From positions 5,394,001-5,458,000 of the forward strand of contig NC_091878.1 of NCBI RefSeq assembly GCF_019399895.1: a DNA stretch of 64,000 nucleotides, read 5' to 3'. The notes under the pieces are model-generated. The model was not told where the DNA came from and searched no databases. It was given only the letters and a program-made list of their open reading frames with translations. The translations under genes were made by a program, and so were the position numbers. The stretch is from Cardiocondyla obscurior. Lineage: Eukaryota > Arthropoda > Insecta > Hymenoptera > Formicidae. Of the stretch, positions 14,469 to 27,024 are shown piece after piece; position 1 is the first letter of the stretch; every line of letters begins with the position of its first letter.

Positions 14469-14495
14469 AGTGTGTGTGTGTGTGTGTGTGTGTGT
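14469..14495. repeat. (GT)n dinucleotide repeat
   Basis: About 13 GT units in the convergent intergenic region. Confidence 0.9.
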
Positions 14496-14524
14496 TATAC
14501 AATTCTAAATGTAATGTAATGTAT

Positions 14525-14640
14525 TAATATGTCTGACTTTGCGTTAGTTGGCTACCATCACTACCTCAGTCGACTCGATTTGTGGTGACGGGGTCGCAGA
14601 CTGAAATTTGAGGTAGTAATGGGAATCAACTGACATATTA
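14525..14640. mobile_element. Short hairpin element, MITE-like (candidate)
   Basis: The 116-bp block begins TAATATGTC and ends with its exact reverse complement GACATATTA. Further inside, AGTTG-n4-CCATCACTACCTCA is mirrored by its near-perfect complement, with an 11-bp insertion in the left arm. The arms are about 33 bp. Terminal complementarity and small size suggest a miniature inverted-repeat element, but no family is recognised and the AT-rich flanks do not define a target duplication. Confidence 0.45.
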
Positions 14641-14734
14641 TATTATATTAATTATTTTTACTTTTAATTTCTCAATCATCTATATAAACGCATGATTAAA
14701 TTACTGTTTCTTATCTTGAATCGTACGTTTTGTT

Positions 14735-17206
14735 TCATTTCATCGTTTTTGATAACCTTTCAAGGCACAATATTAATTCACAATGTCTAGTATGAGGAAA
14801 CATGTCTACTGCTATAGCTTTTACCGGTACCAATGGGTCGCCTAAATATTGCTTAGATTTAGGTCGTGCTAAATCGAGTAAATTTCTCATGGCAGCACGA
14901 GGATCACATGATATGTACACCAACTTGTTCACTTTTGTCGACTTGCGCAATGTCATTAGAGCCTTTTGATCTAAAAAAAACAAAAAAAAAAACAGGTGAG
15001 AGAATATTTTTTTATAACATTGATATGTACACTCACCGTCAGAAATGGCATTCGTGGTGCTACGACGGCGGCTAGCGTACGTGATCTTGGCGTGATGTGC
15101 GTCGAATCTCACACGAAGCGCGCATGTAAATATGTCGTGGAGCAGCGGTCACCGAGGACGGTGAGGGAACGCGGCGTACTACATCTCCCCACACTCGGTG
15201 GCCGAGAGAGGGGAAAGTCACGTACGCCAGCCGCCGTCGCCGCTCGTCGCAGCAAATGCCATATCTGCTTTTCAGTGTACATACATGTTATTTGCATATA
15301 ATAACTTACGTAAACCAGCTCGTGGGGGATCAACAATAGCAGTAACATTAGACTTTGTTGTCCTATAAAGGACAGGCAATAAAATGTCCTCTGCTTTTCC
15401 AACAAAAAATTCGCAATTGCTAATATTATTTTTGATAGCATTTTTCTTTGCATCTTTTACAGCGTCGGGAATAACTTCTATTCCTAGCACTTCACCACAA
15501 TGCTGCAACAATAAACGTTACATTTACAATAGTATGTTTCTTTTAGAAATTTATAGCAATTAATTATACCTTCGAAAAGCAGAGTCCTATGGTTCCAGTA
15601 CCGCAGCACACATCGAGTAGCGCTGTATCCATTGTGGGTTCGGCGAGATCGATCGCCGCCTTGTACAAGACTTCTGCTCCTAATGTATTAACTTGAAAAA
15701 ATGCTTGAGGCGATATTTGGAATTTCATTCCAAGTAATGTCTCTTCTATATATTCTGTTCCACTAATATGATATAAAGTATCGCTACTTTCACCGCCTAT
15801 ACATCTGAAAAGTTAAATTATGTAAATAAAAAAAATATATATATTTGTTATTTTTTTTCGTATAATATACTTACTTCTTAGTCAACGTTTGAAAATACAA
15901 CGAAGTTACATGAGCATCGGCACCTTTTCCGGTTTCAAAAAATATTTTTAATTGTAATTTTATCTTGTCTAATTTGTCCCTACTTAAATCTTGAGGGTGT
16001 ATTCCTACTATCAACATCAAATGATTGGCACGAGTGGTTCGAGCAGTAACTTGTCTCCAATATCCAGTATGATCAACTGGATTAAAAGGTTCCAAGTTTG
16101 ATTCGCGTATAAACGTTTCTAGTATCTGAAACACATTTAAATTTTTTAATCCTATTTCCAACTCTGCCACATCTACTTCTAAAGAAATTAAAACTGAAAT
16201 TAACCTTTACAGCAATTTTCATATTTTCTGGAATGTGACAGAGGTCGTCGACAGGTCCAACTGCGGTAGAACCCGATGCGTAAGTTGATAATCTAAACCC
16301 AATCATAATATTGTTCTGTTCACTGTCTTTACCTATATCACAAAAGAAGAATATAAATTAAACTTGGCCGAATTTTTATATTCTTGTACAAATGTTGAAA
16401 CAATTACCAACTGTAAATTCGCATTTGTTTCTATATGCCTCGGTAACATCGGCAGAAAGTATATTCAGCAGTTTGCATGGCAATCCATCGTACAACTTTT
16501 TTTGAGAATATAGCCATTCTGTCAGCATTTTCCTTTCAGCAAGCATTTGTTGACCAATTTTTGTCAAAATAGATTTCATCTCTTTCTGTTTGAGTTGAAG
16601 CTAGAAATGTATAACAGAGATTACATATCTTTTGACAAAGGTATAATAAAAAAAATTCCTTACTTGATCAGGATATGGCATGTTCCACAAAGGAGTAGTA
16701 ATAAATTTTATTCTATCCATGAGAGAACAGTTTGGTTCCTCGACGTCAGTCTTGAAGCGTTTGTTGCTAGATTTTTCTTCTAATCTCCTCTTCACAAAGG
16801 GGTCTGGAGCTGGTTTGGCTGCCTAAAAATGGTAAAATGGTAAAAATTAATTCAATCAAATAAAAAGTTGGAAAATATATCAACATACCTGTGCAGTGAG
16901 TTTACTATTCTTCCACACAGTTCCATTTATAGTGGTTATTGCTTTCTGACGGCATTCTTCATTTCTAAAGCAGACATAAAGCCAGCTACTACCTTTTCTA
17001 GGTGGCTTTACCTTGCACGACTGTAAGTCGAGTTTCTCGTTAAGTAGCTTCTTGAATTCCCCAATGCCGTAATACTTTGGTAAACCACGCACTTCTATCT
17101 TGTACTTCTCAGAAGTGAAATCATCTCTTTCAAGATATGCATACGGATTTTTTTCGCTCTCTACAACGCTGGGAGTTAATACTTGTGTAGAGTTTGTGTC
17201 ACTCAT
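14735..17206 (-). CDS. TRMT2A: tRNA (uracil-5-)-methyltransferase, TRMT2A-type, 8 exons
   Basis: Minus-strand exons are 17206-16889, 16822-16664, 16600-16408, 16332-16205, 16125-15875, 15804-15570, 15502-15310 and 14970-14735. They sum to 1713 nt (570 aa) with GT/AG introns and consistent phases. Residues about 30-106 form an RRM-like domain. The C-terminal half is a TrmA/RumA-type SAM-dependent methyltransferase. Visible motifs are DVCCGTGTIG near residue 415 (SAM binding), the DPPRAG motif near 485, the nucleophile cysteine in SCDPRAAM near 514, and the general base Glu of HCE at 557. Family members make m5U at position 54 of tRNA by methyl transfer from SAM. The domain order fits TRMT2A rather than TRMT2B, which lacks the RRM. 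All catalytic motifs are intact. The gene starts 629 bp from the divergently oriented PWWP gene. The exon 4/5 junction is the least certain. Confidence 0.92.
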
Positions 17207-17835
17207 TATATCAGTTTTCTAATTATTTCCAATTCTTTCTAATTGTTAGCCCACTGAAAACAATTTGTTACATTAGTTAAAAACAAAAGCTAAAACTGAT
17301 TGGGAAGCACATGTTCCTATTGTCACTGCTCCAGATAACCATAAAAAATTTAGCGCAGGTTAGGATGCATGTTTACCTGCACTTTTTTTTACCGTTACTC
17401 CCACCAGTTCCACCCTGTCTCTTTTACAGAACGGACGTTCGCCAACAGATGGCGATTGATGTAAAAGCGTCCGATTGGGTGATAAATTACGTCGCGGTTT
17501 TCGCGTCCGGGTCCGATCATCAGGGACTTCTTAGTCCTAGACTTTTCATGGTCTTCGCACACAATCACATCTCAACCGTCATCCGGTTCGGACGGAGCGC
17601 TCGCGGGTGAGCGAGCGAGAGGACCGAGGCGCAGAGGAAGAAGAAAACAAGGGGCGGACGCGTCGCGGCGCGGCGCACGAGAGACGACGGCCACGACGGC
17701 GGCACGAGACGAGCCGCTCGCGCTCCTCTCGGTCGGCGCGGTCGCAGCGGAGCGAAGCGGCGAGGGCCACACCGCGGCCACGCACCACCAGCTCACTCGC
17801 CCGCTCGCTCGCAATAACTCTAAATTCGAGGCAAG
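17207..17835. promoter_or_regulatory. Head-to-head (bidirectional) promoter interval
   Basis: This 629-bp interval lies between the start codons of the minus-strand TRMT2A gene and the plus-strand PWWP2-like gene. It is very GC- and CpG-rich from about 17580 onward, and no TATA box was noted. Both 5'UTRs must lie here if no upstream non-coding exons exist, so a shared CpG-type promoter is the simplest reading (inference). Open frames on both strands at 17572-17996 are products of the GC-rich composition. Confidence 0.6.
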
Positions 17836-18809
17836 ATGGCGGCCGCGGCCGCGGCGGCGGAGGCGGAGGCCCCATCCGCGCTCACCACGGGCAACAAGAT
17901 CCTCGTGACCGTCGAATCCGCCCTGCCCGACATCCTCGTGGTATCTTTCGTCCATGGCGCCAAGTGCTTCCAAGGTGCACTCCTCGACGCCACTAAGAGG
18001 TAAGTGAGAAACGAGAGGGTGAGATGGAAGGCGAGAAAGAGACGATAGATTTCACATTGCGATTGTACCTTTGCTTTTCTTTTCTTTTCTTTTCTTTATA
18101 TTTCGCTCGCAGAGAACCTTTGTTCTTTCTATCGTCGAAACTATACATTCGTCTCCCTGGCCGTCCTCTGATTGTAAATCTAATCCCACAGAAGAGAGCA
18201 GTCTTTCACGCGGGCTTTGTCACCGAAGCCAAATGTTCGTGTCCAGCTCGAGGATTAGCCATTAATTTGGCGATCCTCGGGTTCACCGAGTTCAGGCTTT
18301 TCGAGGAAAAAGGTGTTCGCGTCGCACTAAATTTTGATTCATTTTTGCAGGATTTTTCGCATTGCGTTTTATTCGAGACCTAAAAACGATATATATATCT
18401 TCGGAAATTAGTCGGTCCCGAGCTACCGTTTGCCTGCGGAATGACGAATATGTAATGGAATGTTTAATAGAAACGTTGATGACTAAGTCCTTTTATGGTC
18501 CGTTCGACTGATTGTGAGATTTCTCGAGATGTTCGGCGATCCTCGAGAAGCAGCCAACGGTCGAAAGTTCAAGAAACAAAGTGTTCGGTAACTTGTTGAT
18601 TTATAAAAATCCTCTCGGCGCTGCTCGCAGATTCGTGCTGCAAAGCAGCAAGATGACAATTGATTGTCAAACCGGATATTAATGACTGGCTCTTTTGTGC
18701 CACTCTGTGATTGTTATTTCGTCAACGTAGGCGGTCTCGGATGCCTCAAGATGCTTAAAGTTATAAATACTTGAATATTAATTAACTCGTTTCTTCAAAA
18801 TTACAATTA

Positions 18810-18843
<34 letters not shown>

Positions 18844-21800
18844 TTTAAAAATGTTAGATTACATTTTTTTAAGGGGTTAAATTTAATTTTGTGTAACGTA
18901 TTAAAAATTTTGGAACCTGAAACATGAAATTCCCAAAGACTATTATATAATTGATAAAATTGAACGGTCACATAGAAATCCAGACGACTTTCTCGCGTAG
19001 CATTCTCGGAATCCAAGGACCTCTTTTTTGAATCTAGCTGCATATTTCATTGACGAAACAAAGTAGAAATCGCGAAGAAGGAAGATTTCTATTGCAGAAT
19101 AAATGTACATTTATAAAATCCTAGAGTGACGATCTTTTCAAAAAGTTTTACTAAATCAGAGGATGATGCAAAGATTATATTATTTTTTTTAAGCTCAAGA
19201 GATTCTATTAAAAGAGTCTTTGGAATTTCTTGTTTTAGAAATTAAAATACATTGAAGATGAAGAATATTTTATTAGGAATGTTTGAAAAAAAAGAAAAAA
19301 AAGGTTTTTAAAATTTTAATTAAAAAAATTGTTTTAGGTTTCCATAACTCAGTGTTTCTTTTGTGGCTTAGAATATTGGTGAAGTAACGGTTAGGATTCA
19401 AGATAGTAATTATCACACGATTTACGGAATTAAGTTGTCGCAAAAGTTGCAAAGGCAACGATCCGACGCTCGTCGGCTTCCATCCACGATAGCCACGATA
19501 GCAAGCACACGAACTTGGCACGAAATATTCCATTTCCTCTGAGACGCAAATAGGTACGAACGCCGAAAGCTCCGATAATTTTGATAACTTATCTGTACTT
19601 GAATAGGAAAGCGCGTCTTCTTTTGATGCTACTCTGAGAGAAAGACATAGCTAGTTTTGACCTCGATCATAACTTTATAATATTTTTAACGAATAAATGC
19701 AGCTGACTCGACCACTACACCGGTGGAAACAGTCGAGTCAATTGTATTTCTGGTTAAAACAGTTATTTTATTATAAAATTAAAGTCGAAACCAAACTTTT
19801 CTCTCTGTGTAACATTGGAGGGAGGGGAGGGGAGGGGAGGGGAGGGGAGGGGTACTTTGCCCTCAACTATAATCTTAGAATACTTGTAACGAAGAAATAT
19901 AGCTGACTCTTAAGCATTGTGATGAAAAAAAGTGGTTGCGTCGATCGTATTTCTCGCTAAAAGAATTGTTTCATCACAAAATTATAGTTTAAGCTCAATT
20001 TTTCCTTCGGTGCACGCTTAGCGATCCAGCTTATGAAATATCTCTTTTCCACGATAATTAAAGGGAAGACGTCAATTATTGGGAGTTATCTTGGCGCGAT
20101 AACGTTAGAATTAGACCGCTAATTAAATTACCCTTACTTTATAAGTCGAGCTTCAAGTTTATCTGGAATTAGCGGAAACGTGCGTGGACGATAAATAACT
20201 GGTGGCGAAATTTTTCTCGTTCAAACTGTATGCCGATCATGTGCGATGGACTGGGGTATCAAAAGTTTCATGCCACCCAGTGTATGTTAAAAAGACTTGG
20301 TGATGAGTCACAGTCTCGCATAGCAAACGGCACCTACGACGTAACGCAGTCATTTCGATTATTGGGAAATCAACTAAGCAGTCGTTACACTAGTTGACCA
20401 TTGTTGTTACAGACACTCGAGTTAATTCACAAACTTGCGAAGGGGGGCTTGACGTACAGCTAATAATGCGTGGGAAAGTTTAAACTAAATTTACTTACAG
20501 ACGTTATAACCGCCGAGTTTATACGTCGATTAATCAGTTTAATAAATTCCGTTATTAAAGTTGTTCCGCCATAAAGCCGCCGTTGGCTTATCGCGCTCGA
20601 TTATATGGCATTACGACGCGAATTGAATTTTACCATCGAATCAGTTCACTTTCCTAGGTGTCGTAATTAAGTTATACAAACTATAATTAAAGTGAATATT
20701 AAATCGGTTCGGTAAATTGCGATTATTTGCACCGAGGGAAAAGTTTAGCTCTCAACTATAAGTTTTATGACACGTTGGTCATGAACCATCATTTAGTTTA
20801 TCACCATCATAGTTGAGGCAAGCATTTTTTTTTTTTTCGTTAGAAATATCGTAAAATTATGGATCAAACTCGAGAGGAACAAACTATATTTTTCTCAGAG
20901 CGCGGTGGGCGAACACATTTTGCCCCAATTATCCAATTTGTTCGATTCTACTTCGGGATCCAGGGTGCAATTTCGACGATTTTGAAATCGCGCTCTAGTT
21001 CCAATCGCGAGATCGATGTCAATCGCCTCTGGGACTTGTTACTCTTCTAATGGTCCTCTCTCTCTCTCTCTCCCCCCCGGTTATCCGAGGAGCAATTTCA
21101 TTCGCGCAATCGCTGGTTTTGCTCGGTCTCTAAGCAGTTGTCTTTTTTCTCAGGGTATTTTTCTCGGGGAGAACAGCCGGGGCTCACCGCCCCGCGAGAG
21201 TGTCCAGCTCGTCGCTGTGCCCGAACAGCTGTTACCCGGTTTCTTACCCCGCACCCTGGGTTTTCTTGTTCAAGCCGGGCGGCCAATGGTCGTTTCACGT
21301 TGCAATTGCACAACCGTGCCCAGCAGGGCTGCAAGCAGAGGATCACGAGGATCATTTATCTCTTATTAAATAAAACTCTGAGCTGCCGTAACTTGGATGG
21401 ACTTGAAGAAATTTGAATTTTTCTGCTGTTTCATATAAAAATCGTTACCGTTGTCCGCTCATGTTTTTTTTTTTTTTTTGTTAGCTTTAATATTATTAAT
21501 GCAATAACAAATGATGTTATTTTACTTTTGATCGATATAGTATCGTACTTGAGATAATAATACCATCAAACATCTTAATGCCTTTTTATCTAACGTTCAA
21601 CTAACGTTTTACGCTCGTTATGTCGCAGTCGTGTAATTATGTGTACTGGATATATAATTATATTGCTGAACAAGTCAATTTTGTACAATTAAACTGAATT
21701 AAGTTAGATAAGAGGAGATAAATGATCCAGAGACGGTTTCCTGGTTGCGGCCCTGCAGTCGGGGCCACCGACCAACCAAGCCTGGCTTGTGTCACGTTGT

Positions 21801-24269
21801 GCACGACGGTATGGTGCGACAGAGGTTCCCATATTTTTCCCGCTACGCGTGTTACATTATATTCCCTACTGTACAATCTTTCAGCGAGCTACACATAAAG
21901 AGAAGCAGAAGATTATTAAGTATTACGCTTATCGAAGATCAAACTTTTTAATCTGTAACTTTAAAGAAATTAATTTTGCTTCTTTACCTTTTCTAAAAGA
22001 AATCGATATCAAGCTTGATCGATATCGCAGCGAATTTCTGGAAACGCTGGGACTCCTGATATTTATTTCAAGTACACACATTGAGATTTTTATTTCATCT
22101 TGATTAAGTAAACATTTTCTTTTTTTCTTTTCAAGTCGACTTTGCGTAAGTGGAGTTTTTGTGTAAAATCGCGTGCCTCAAATGAATCCATGTTGAGGAA
22201 AGTTTGGTTGGAGATGACGTTGACGGAATTAATAATAGGTAACAATCCAATGACGCGAGTTTATTAGTCCGGGAAATGGCGCTTATTGATCTGTGTCCCG
22301 GCATCGAGCGAAAATGCTTTCCCAGCTGTGCGACTGATCCAAGGTTGAGAACCTTCAATATAGTAGTCTCGTGTTCGTCAGGAACAAAGGGAATATCGTC
22401 GACGTCTCTGAGAACGCCATCATTTGCGGGTCGAAACTGCGAATGTGTGCGTGGACGCAAAGCGGAGGAACGGCCGACAGTATACCGACACGTTAACCTT
22501 AACGTCTACCTTATTAAACTTAAAAAACGAGCCGGTGGTTGTTGTTACAGTTGTTTTTAATGAGATAATTGCGAGCGACGGTAAAAACAAATTGTTATCT
22601 AATTGCGACGGATCGAAGATTAACGGGAGTTCGATCGGACTCGCTGCCGGGTCGAGGTTTTAAAAATGTAAATTAGGCTGAACTCAGAGATTAGATAAAG
22701 CAAGCGCGACAAATTTCCGAATCCCAAGAAAACAACAAGTAGTTTTAGGATTAGCAAAGTTTCCAACATGAGATTAAATCGTTGGAAATTGAACGAGTCC
22801 TCCCCGATCTATCAGTTCCATCATAATCATTTCACGTCGTGGTGATTTCCGATATTCCCGCCCGAGCGTTTTTCTTCCCTTCGCCCGTAAGGGGGGCTCG
22901 AATCGGAATTCTGAGGGTCCGCCTCGTATCAGGGCTTGGAAAATATTAATGGATATACCGTCAGAGAGGCGGCTGTCGCTCATTGTACGCGCCTCTCTCG
23001 AATCAATACCATGACACGGCCGCGTTGTCGGTATACGGGAAACCGACCAAGCATTACACTCGAAAGCATTGCCCAATCTTCTTTCGATCACTCTCATTTA
23101 ACGTCGAAAATTGAGCAACGACGCTCCAGCTTGTTTGCGCCACACGTAGGAAAGTTAATCCCAAAGTTGCAGAGAATTTAGAGAGCTCGGCGAATTGCGA
23201 GTTTCAAGAAACGAGGAACCATTTGTCATTTTCTTCGACGGTGCCAATCCGTGCGTTGATCAAACCTAAAGGCTTCTTTCTAGTCGGAGGAAGCGAATTC
23301 GAAATGTACTTGACGAAGCGTAGATTTCAAGTCGAGTCAAGTATTGTATCGCTTTCGACAAAAGTCTTTTCTTCCAAGGGATCACAAAGAAACTTGTTTC
23401 ATTTTCTTGTGTTACCTACTTATTGATTCGCGTTTATGTAAGGCGAACGATTGGAAATGGATCCGCTGTTTTATACAAAAATAGGAACGTAATCAAGTAG
23501 TCGAAGAGTCTCGGCAGATTCTTAGCTTTAAGGTAGCACGTTCCAACGTCGAGTTCTCGGCGTCTTAATAAGATGTTCGACAATGATAAGATTCGAAACG
23601 ATGAAATTATTAATGAGGTGTCATTATTGCTCTCGGAGCAGTTAGCTTAGATATCGATTTAAACTGTGCAAGACGCGATCCGAAATGAGGAGTGACGTGT
23701 GAAACAAGTCCTAAAGTGTCTTATTCCTAAAAATACAATATAATGACGTTGGAATTTTGAAAAAGTATTGTCGCCTATTAATTTGATTTTATTCTATTTT
23801 ATTTTATTTTTGGGATCATCGTTACTTATCTAGTTTTCAATTGTGTTTTTGTAGGGGCCTTCCCTGCGGTGTTCAGCCACCTGAACCGGTGTCAGATCCT
23901 GATGGCGACAAACTGGCAACGATCGCGGCGCGCTTTAGCTACTTTCAGGATAAGAGAAATGCGCTGTCGTCGTCGTCGTCGTCGTCGACGCCCGCCGTCG
24001 TTGCCAAGGTTGATCTCCGCAGAAATATCAATCCGCCCGCTAGATACAAGAACGCGAGGCCTACAGTGAGATTAAGGCCTCGTCAGGTGCTCTGCAGCAA
24101 GTGTCGGTCAATTTGCAACGAGAATAGTGAGAATGTCGACGTTAGTAGAAAACGGAAGCACGAGGATGCGCAGCAGCAACATCAGTCACAGCAGGTGAAT
24201 ATTACTTGGGATTGTTTACACAGATTTTTCCGTTTATACGTATCAACTGGAAATTTTAGAATTTAGTAG

Positions 24270-24335
<66 letters not shown>

Positions 24336-27024
24336 GTACGGAAAGATAAATTTTTTTCCTTTTTTATTTTAGCTGATTTCGGGATCCACGAGAAGAAGCG
24401 ACCGACGTTGTAACCAGCAACCACAGAAAACGCAACGAACCCTGCTGTCGGAATGCCAAACAGTAAGCGTAGTCTGCAATCAAGCGACAAAGACGAGTCC
24501 GAGTGCCAATTCGTCGAAGCTGGGAGCATCATTGATCCCAAAATTGTCGAGATTGCAGCCCAATGAGATCAATAGCGCAATGCAGGGATCCGTTCAATTA
24601 TCTGGTGTGCTTTTACACAAAATTTCTCTTGATGTTAATTTATAAATTATATTATTAATTTATAAATTACTAGAAAAGATAGTAGAAACGGGTTTACGTC
24701 AAACATGATTTTTTTTAATACTGTCGCTAGGAGATGATAAACCATAGCGTTGAATCGGAAATAAATAAGGTTAAAACCGGAGAAAAGAAAAAATTATAAT
24801 ACGGACACTGAGATCTAACGTTTTGTTATCGCACGTTTTTACGTTGGAACCTAGAGAGCATATATTACATTAATTACACAGTAGTTTAAATTAAAACCTG
24901 TTACATAAATGAAATCAAAGTTCAATTTTTTAGAATTATACTTTTTATGTCGTTTAAATCGTGTTTCAAGTTTTTTTTATTTAATTATAACACGAAGCAA
25001 CAAAATAAAAATTTAGTTCTTTATAACCTTTTAATTAATTTAATTTAATTTTGTATTTTAGACAAGATAAAAGTCGCAGAGAGCGCGCAAACTTCACATT
25101 GGCCTGTCAAAAATGAAGAGACGTCCTTGAGAAATGTACTGACATCGTCACAGGAACAGGTGGAGTCTACTGTCGATTGTGATAATAATCCCTCTACGGC
25201 TTATTGTGCCACACCGAGGAGACTTAGCAGTTCGTCGGTCGAGAGCGCAAAGGTTCCTGAAGAGGAGGAGAAGAAGACTTTCGCGGCCGCGGATTCGACA
25301 ATGAGACTGAGAACTGGCAGAGTGCCGAGGAAGAAGCGCTCAGTAGGTTCGATGGAGGACCTTTGGGACGAATCGGTGTTTGAAGATCCTACGAGAACCG
25401 CCAAAACCACGCCGGTGATCAAGATCTCGTTTGGCGCGCAGGGCGAAGGGACTGTTCTCAAAATACCCGCGAAACCTCAGGATCCTGACGCATACGAGCA
25501 AGAAACGGATGACGCCGATGACGCCCAGCAAGAAAAAGATCCTCTGGAACTCCCCAGGTCTTTTGGCGACGATTACGAGGGCGAAGAGGACGGGCAAGAA
25601 CAAGTGGATCCTCAAAAACAAGGCGGTGTGGTGAAGGACGCCAGTGCGAAGGCGGCGAAACGAGCCCTAAAGAAAGCCAAAAAAGAAGCTAGAAGAAAGA
25701 TGCTGGGCGGAGTATCACCAGCGAGATCACCTTGTAATGGATCGCCGAGGTAAAACTACATCAGTAAAATATATATGTAAATCTAAATAATATATAATCT
25801 ACACAGCTAAACATTTTATGGTACGCTTTTTTTTATTTTAAAAAAATTGACTTTTTGATTTTTTAGATATAATCCCACGTATGATCCATTCTCATATCAT
25901 CGCCGGAAACACAAAGTGAAGCATAAAAAGAAGCACAAAGAAGGCAGGAAGCATAAAAATCAACAGCAGCAGGAACAATCACAATCTGAACAGTCTAGTT
26001 TGGATTCCGTAGAATCGTCACAGCAGCAACAACAAGAGCAGCAGCAGCAGCAGCAGCAGCAGGAACAAGAACAGCCGCAACAACAGCAGCAGCAGCAGCA
26101 GCAGAATTGGAATGTATTACCGGGCGGCGGCGAATCTTACAGAGCCATCAAGGAACAGTGCCTGAAACAAAAGTTATCGATATCTCTGAAGAGGCTAAAC
26201 ACGAATGCGTACGCGCGTTGTGATTATCCCGTGAGCAACGCATCCTCCGGTTGCAAAAGCTCTGGTGGGAGCAGCGATGAGTTGAGCGAACACGAGCCGG
26301 AAGTGGAAACCGCGCCAGATTTTCCACCCCATCAGTCGCATCCTCTCGTCATGCGTCTAGCTGCCACTCCCGTCGCTCATTGTCATACAACTAATGGTAG
26401 GCGAATGGATGTGGGTGACGTCGTATGGGGTAAAATTCATGGCTTTCCCTGGTGGCCTGGTAAGGTACGTTTAAAGAAATCCGTTTGTACAAACTTAATG
26501 CATGGTCAAGTTCCAACGAGCATTGTTATTTTATTATATACAATTATTATAAAATTATATTTATGTGCAGGTGCTAAGTATCACAGTGTCTTGTAAGGAA
26601 GACGGTACCTCATCAGGTCCTCAGGCTCACGTAGCTTGGTACGGATCGTCGACGAGTTCATTGATGTCCTGTGATCAATTAAGTCCTTTTCTGGAAACTT
26701 TTAAGGTATGCATGTCCAAATAATGGTAACGAATAAAAATTAACAAAATATATAGATTGTTTTAAAAGATAAAATATAGATACGAGACAGCAAAGTTTAG
26801 AGTTTACTTTGATTATTTCATGTTAATAAGGTAAAAATTGTTAAAACTTGATTAGGTAATTGTGAATTTGATTTCAGACGCGATACAATAAGAAAAAACG
26901 TGGCCCGTACAAGGAAGCGATACGGCAAGCCCAAAGTGAGGCTCGAAGTCAAACTACGCCTAATTCAACCAGCAGTGTATTGAATGTCTGCGGTTCGCCA
27001 CGCGAAGTTAATGTTCTTTCCTAA
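17836..27024 (+). CDS. PWWP2A/PWWP2B-like chromatin reader, 7 exons
   Basis: Exons are 17836-17999, 23855-24194, 24373-24604, 25062-25749, 25867-26464, 26571-26705 and 26878-27024: 2304 nt, 767 aa, all junctions GT/AG with matching phase. The N-terminus (Ala-rich, then a VTVESALPDILVVSF-like strand region) and RLRPRQVLCSKC near residue 130 match the conserved N-terminal and internal motifs of vertebrate PWWP2A/B. The PWWP domain starts near residue 658 with GDVVWGKIHGFPWWPGK and continues across exons 6-7. Its aromatic cage probably reads methylated histone H3 tails, and family members act with H2A.Z nucleosomes and an NuRD-type subcomplex (family knowledge). There is a Ser run near residue 92, basic Lys/His-rich stretches, and a Gln-rich tract at about 525-555. 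Intron 1 (5.9 kb) is the largest. Confidence 0.9.
19664..20010. repeat. Diverged direct duplication (about 150-bp copies)
   Basis: The segments at about 19664-19812 and 19864-20005 share, in order: an AACTATAAT/AACTTTATAAT start, TTGTAACGAA/TTTAACGAA, AGCTGACTC, a GTATTTCT with TAAAA, a short A/T-rich inverted part and a TTTCTC/TTTCC end. A GGGGA pentamer array separates them. They are old and degenerate, and may be remnants of one repeat family. Confidence 0.35.
19817..19852 (+). repeat. (GGGGA)n array, G-quadruplex-prone
   Basis: About seven G-runs of three to four guanines separated by single A bases, on the plus strand. They lie in intron 1 of the PWWP2-like gene and hence in its sense transcript. 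The pattern satisfies the usual G3+N1-7 quadruplex rule. Confidence 0.8.
24274..24335. repeat. (TTA)n microsatellite in intron 2 of the PWWP2-like gene
   Basis: About 20 uninterrupted TTA units, starting 80 bp after the exon 2 donor and ending about 37 bp before the exon 3 acceptor. They form most of this 178-bp intron. Confidence 0.95.
26018..26104 (+). repeat. Coding CAG/CAA tract (poly-Gln) in exon 5
   Basis: A run of glutamine codons broken by a few Glu and one Pro codon (about 29 codons) lies upstream of the PWWP domain. It mixes pure CAG runs of seven to eight units with CAA interruptions, so length polymorphism between individuals is likely. Confidence 0.9.

Larger units (their letters stand above)
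13116..14734. other. Convergent intergenic interval (neuropeptide gene / TRMT2A)
   Basis: This AT-rich interval separates the plus-strand stop at 13115 from the minus-strand stop at 14735, so both 3'UTRs probably end in it. It contains a (GT)n tract at 14469-14495 and a short inverted-repeat element at 14525-14640. No coding exon is supported. Confidence 0.55.
18000..23854 (+). other. Intron 1 of the PWWP2-like gene, no nested gene supported
   Basis: This runs from donor GTAAGTG at 18000 to acceptor TTGTAG at 23849-23854. It holds simple repeats (TTTTC near 18073-18096, poly-A near 18818-18842, GGGGA at 19817-19852, CT near 21058-21071) and a diverged duplication at 19664-20010. GC-richer islands at about 21150-21350 and 22270-22500 create open frames on both strands, but none carries a domain I recognise. 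Its size and islands leave room for enhancers or an alternative first exon. Confidence 0.5.

Noticed and set aside
17572..17996. Long open frames on both strands over the shared promoter and first exon
   Set aside because: GC-rich composition lacks stop codons. Only the ATG at 17836 leads into a spliced, family-matching protein.
22131..22460. Minus-strand 109-codon frame inside intron 1 of the PWWP2-like gene
   Set aside because: Its composition is protein-like, but there is no recognised domain, no clear splice sites and a competing plus-strand frame over the same GC-richer island.
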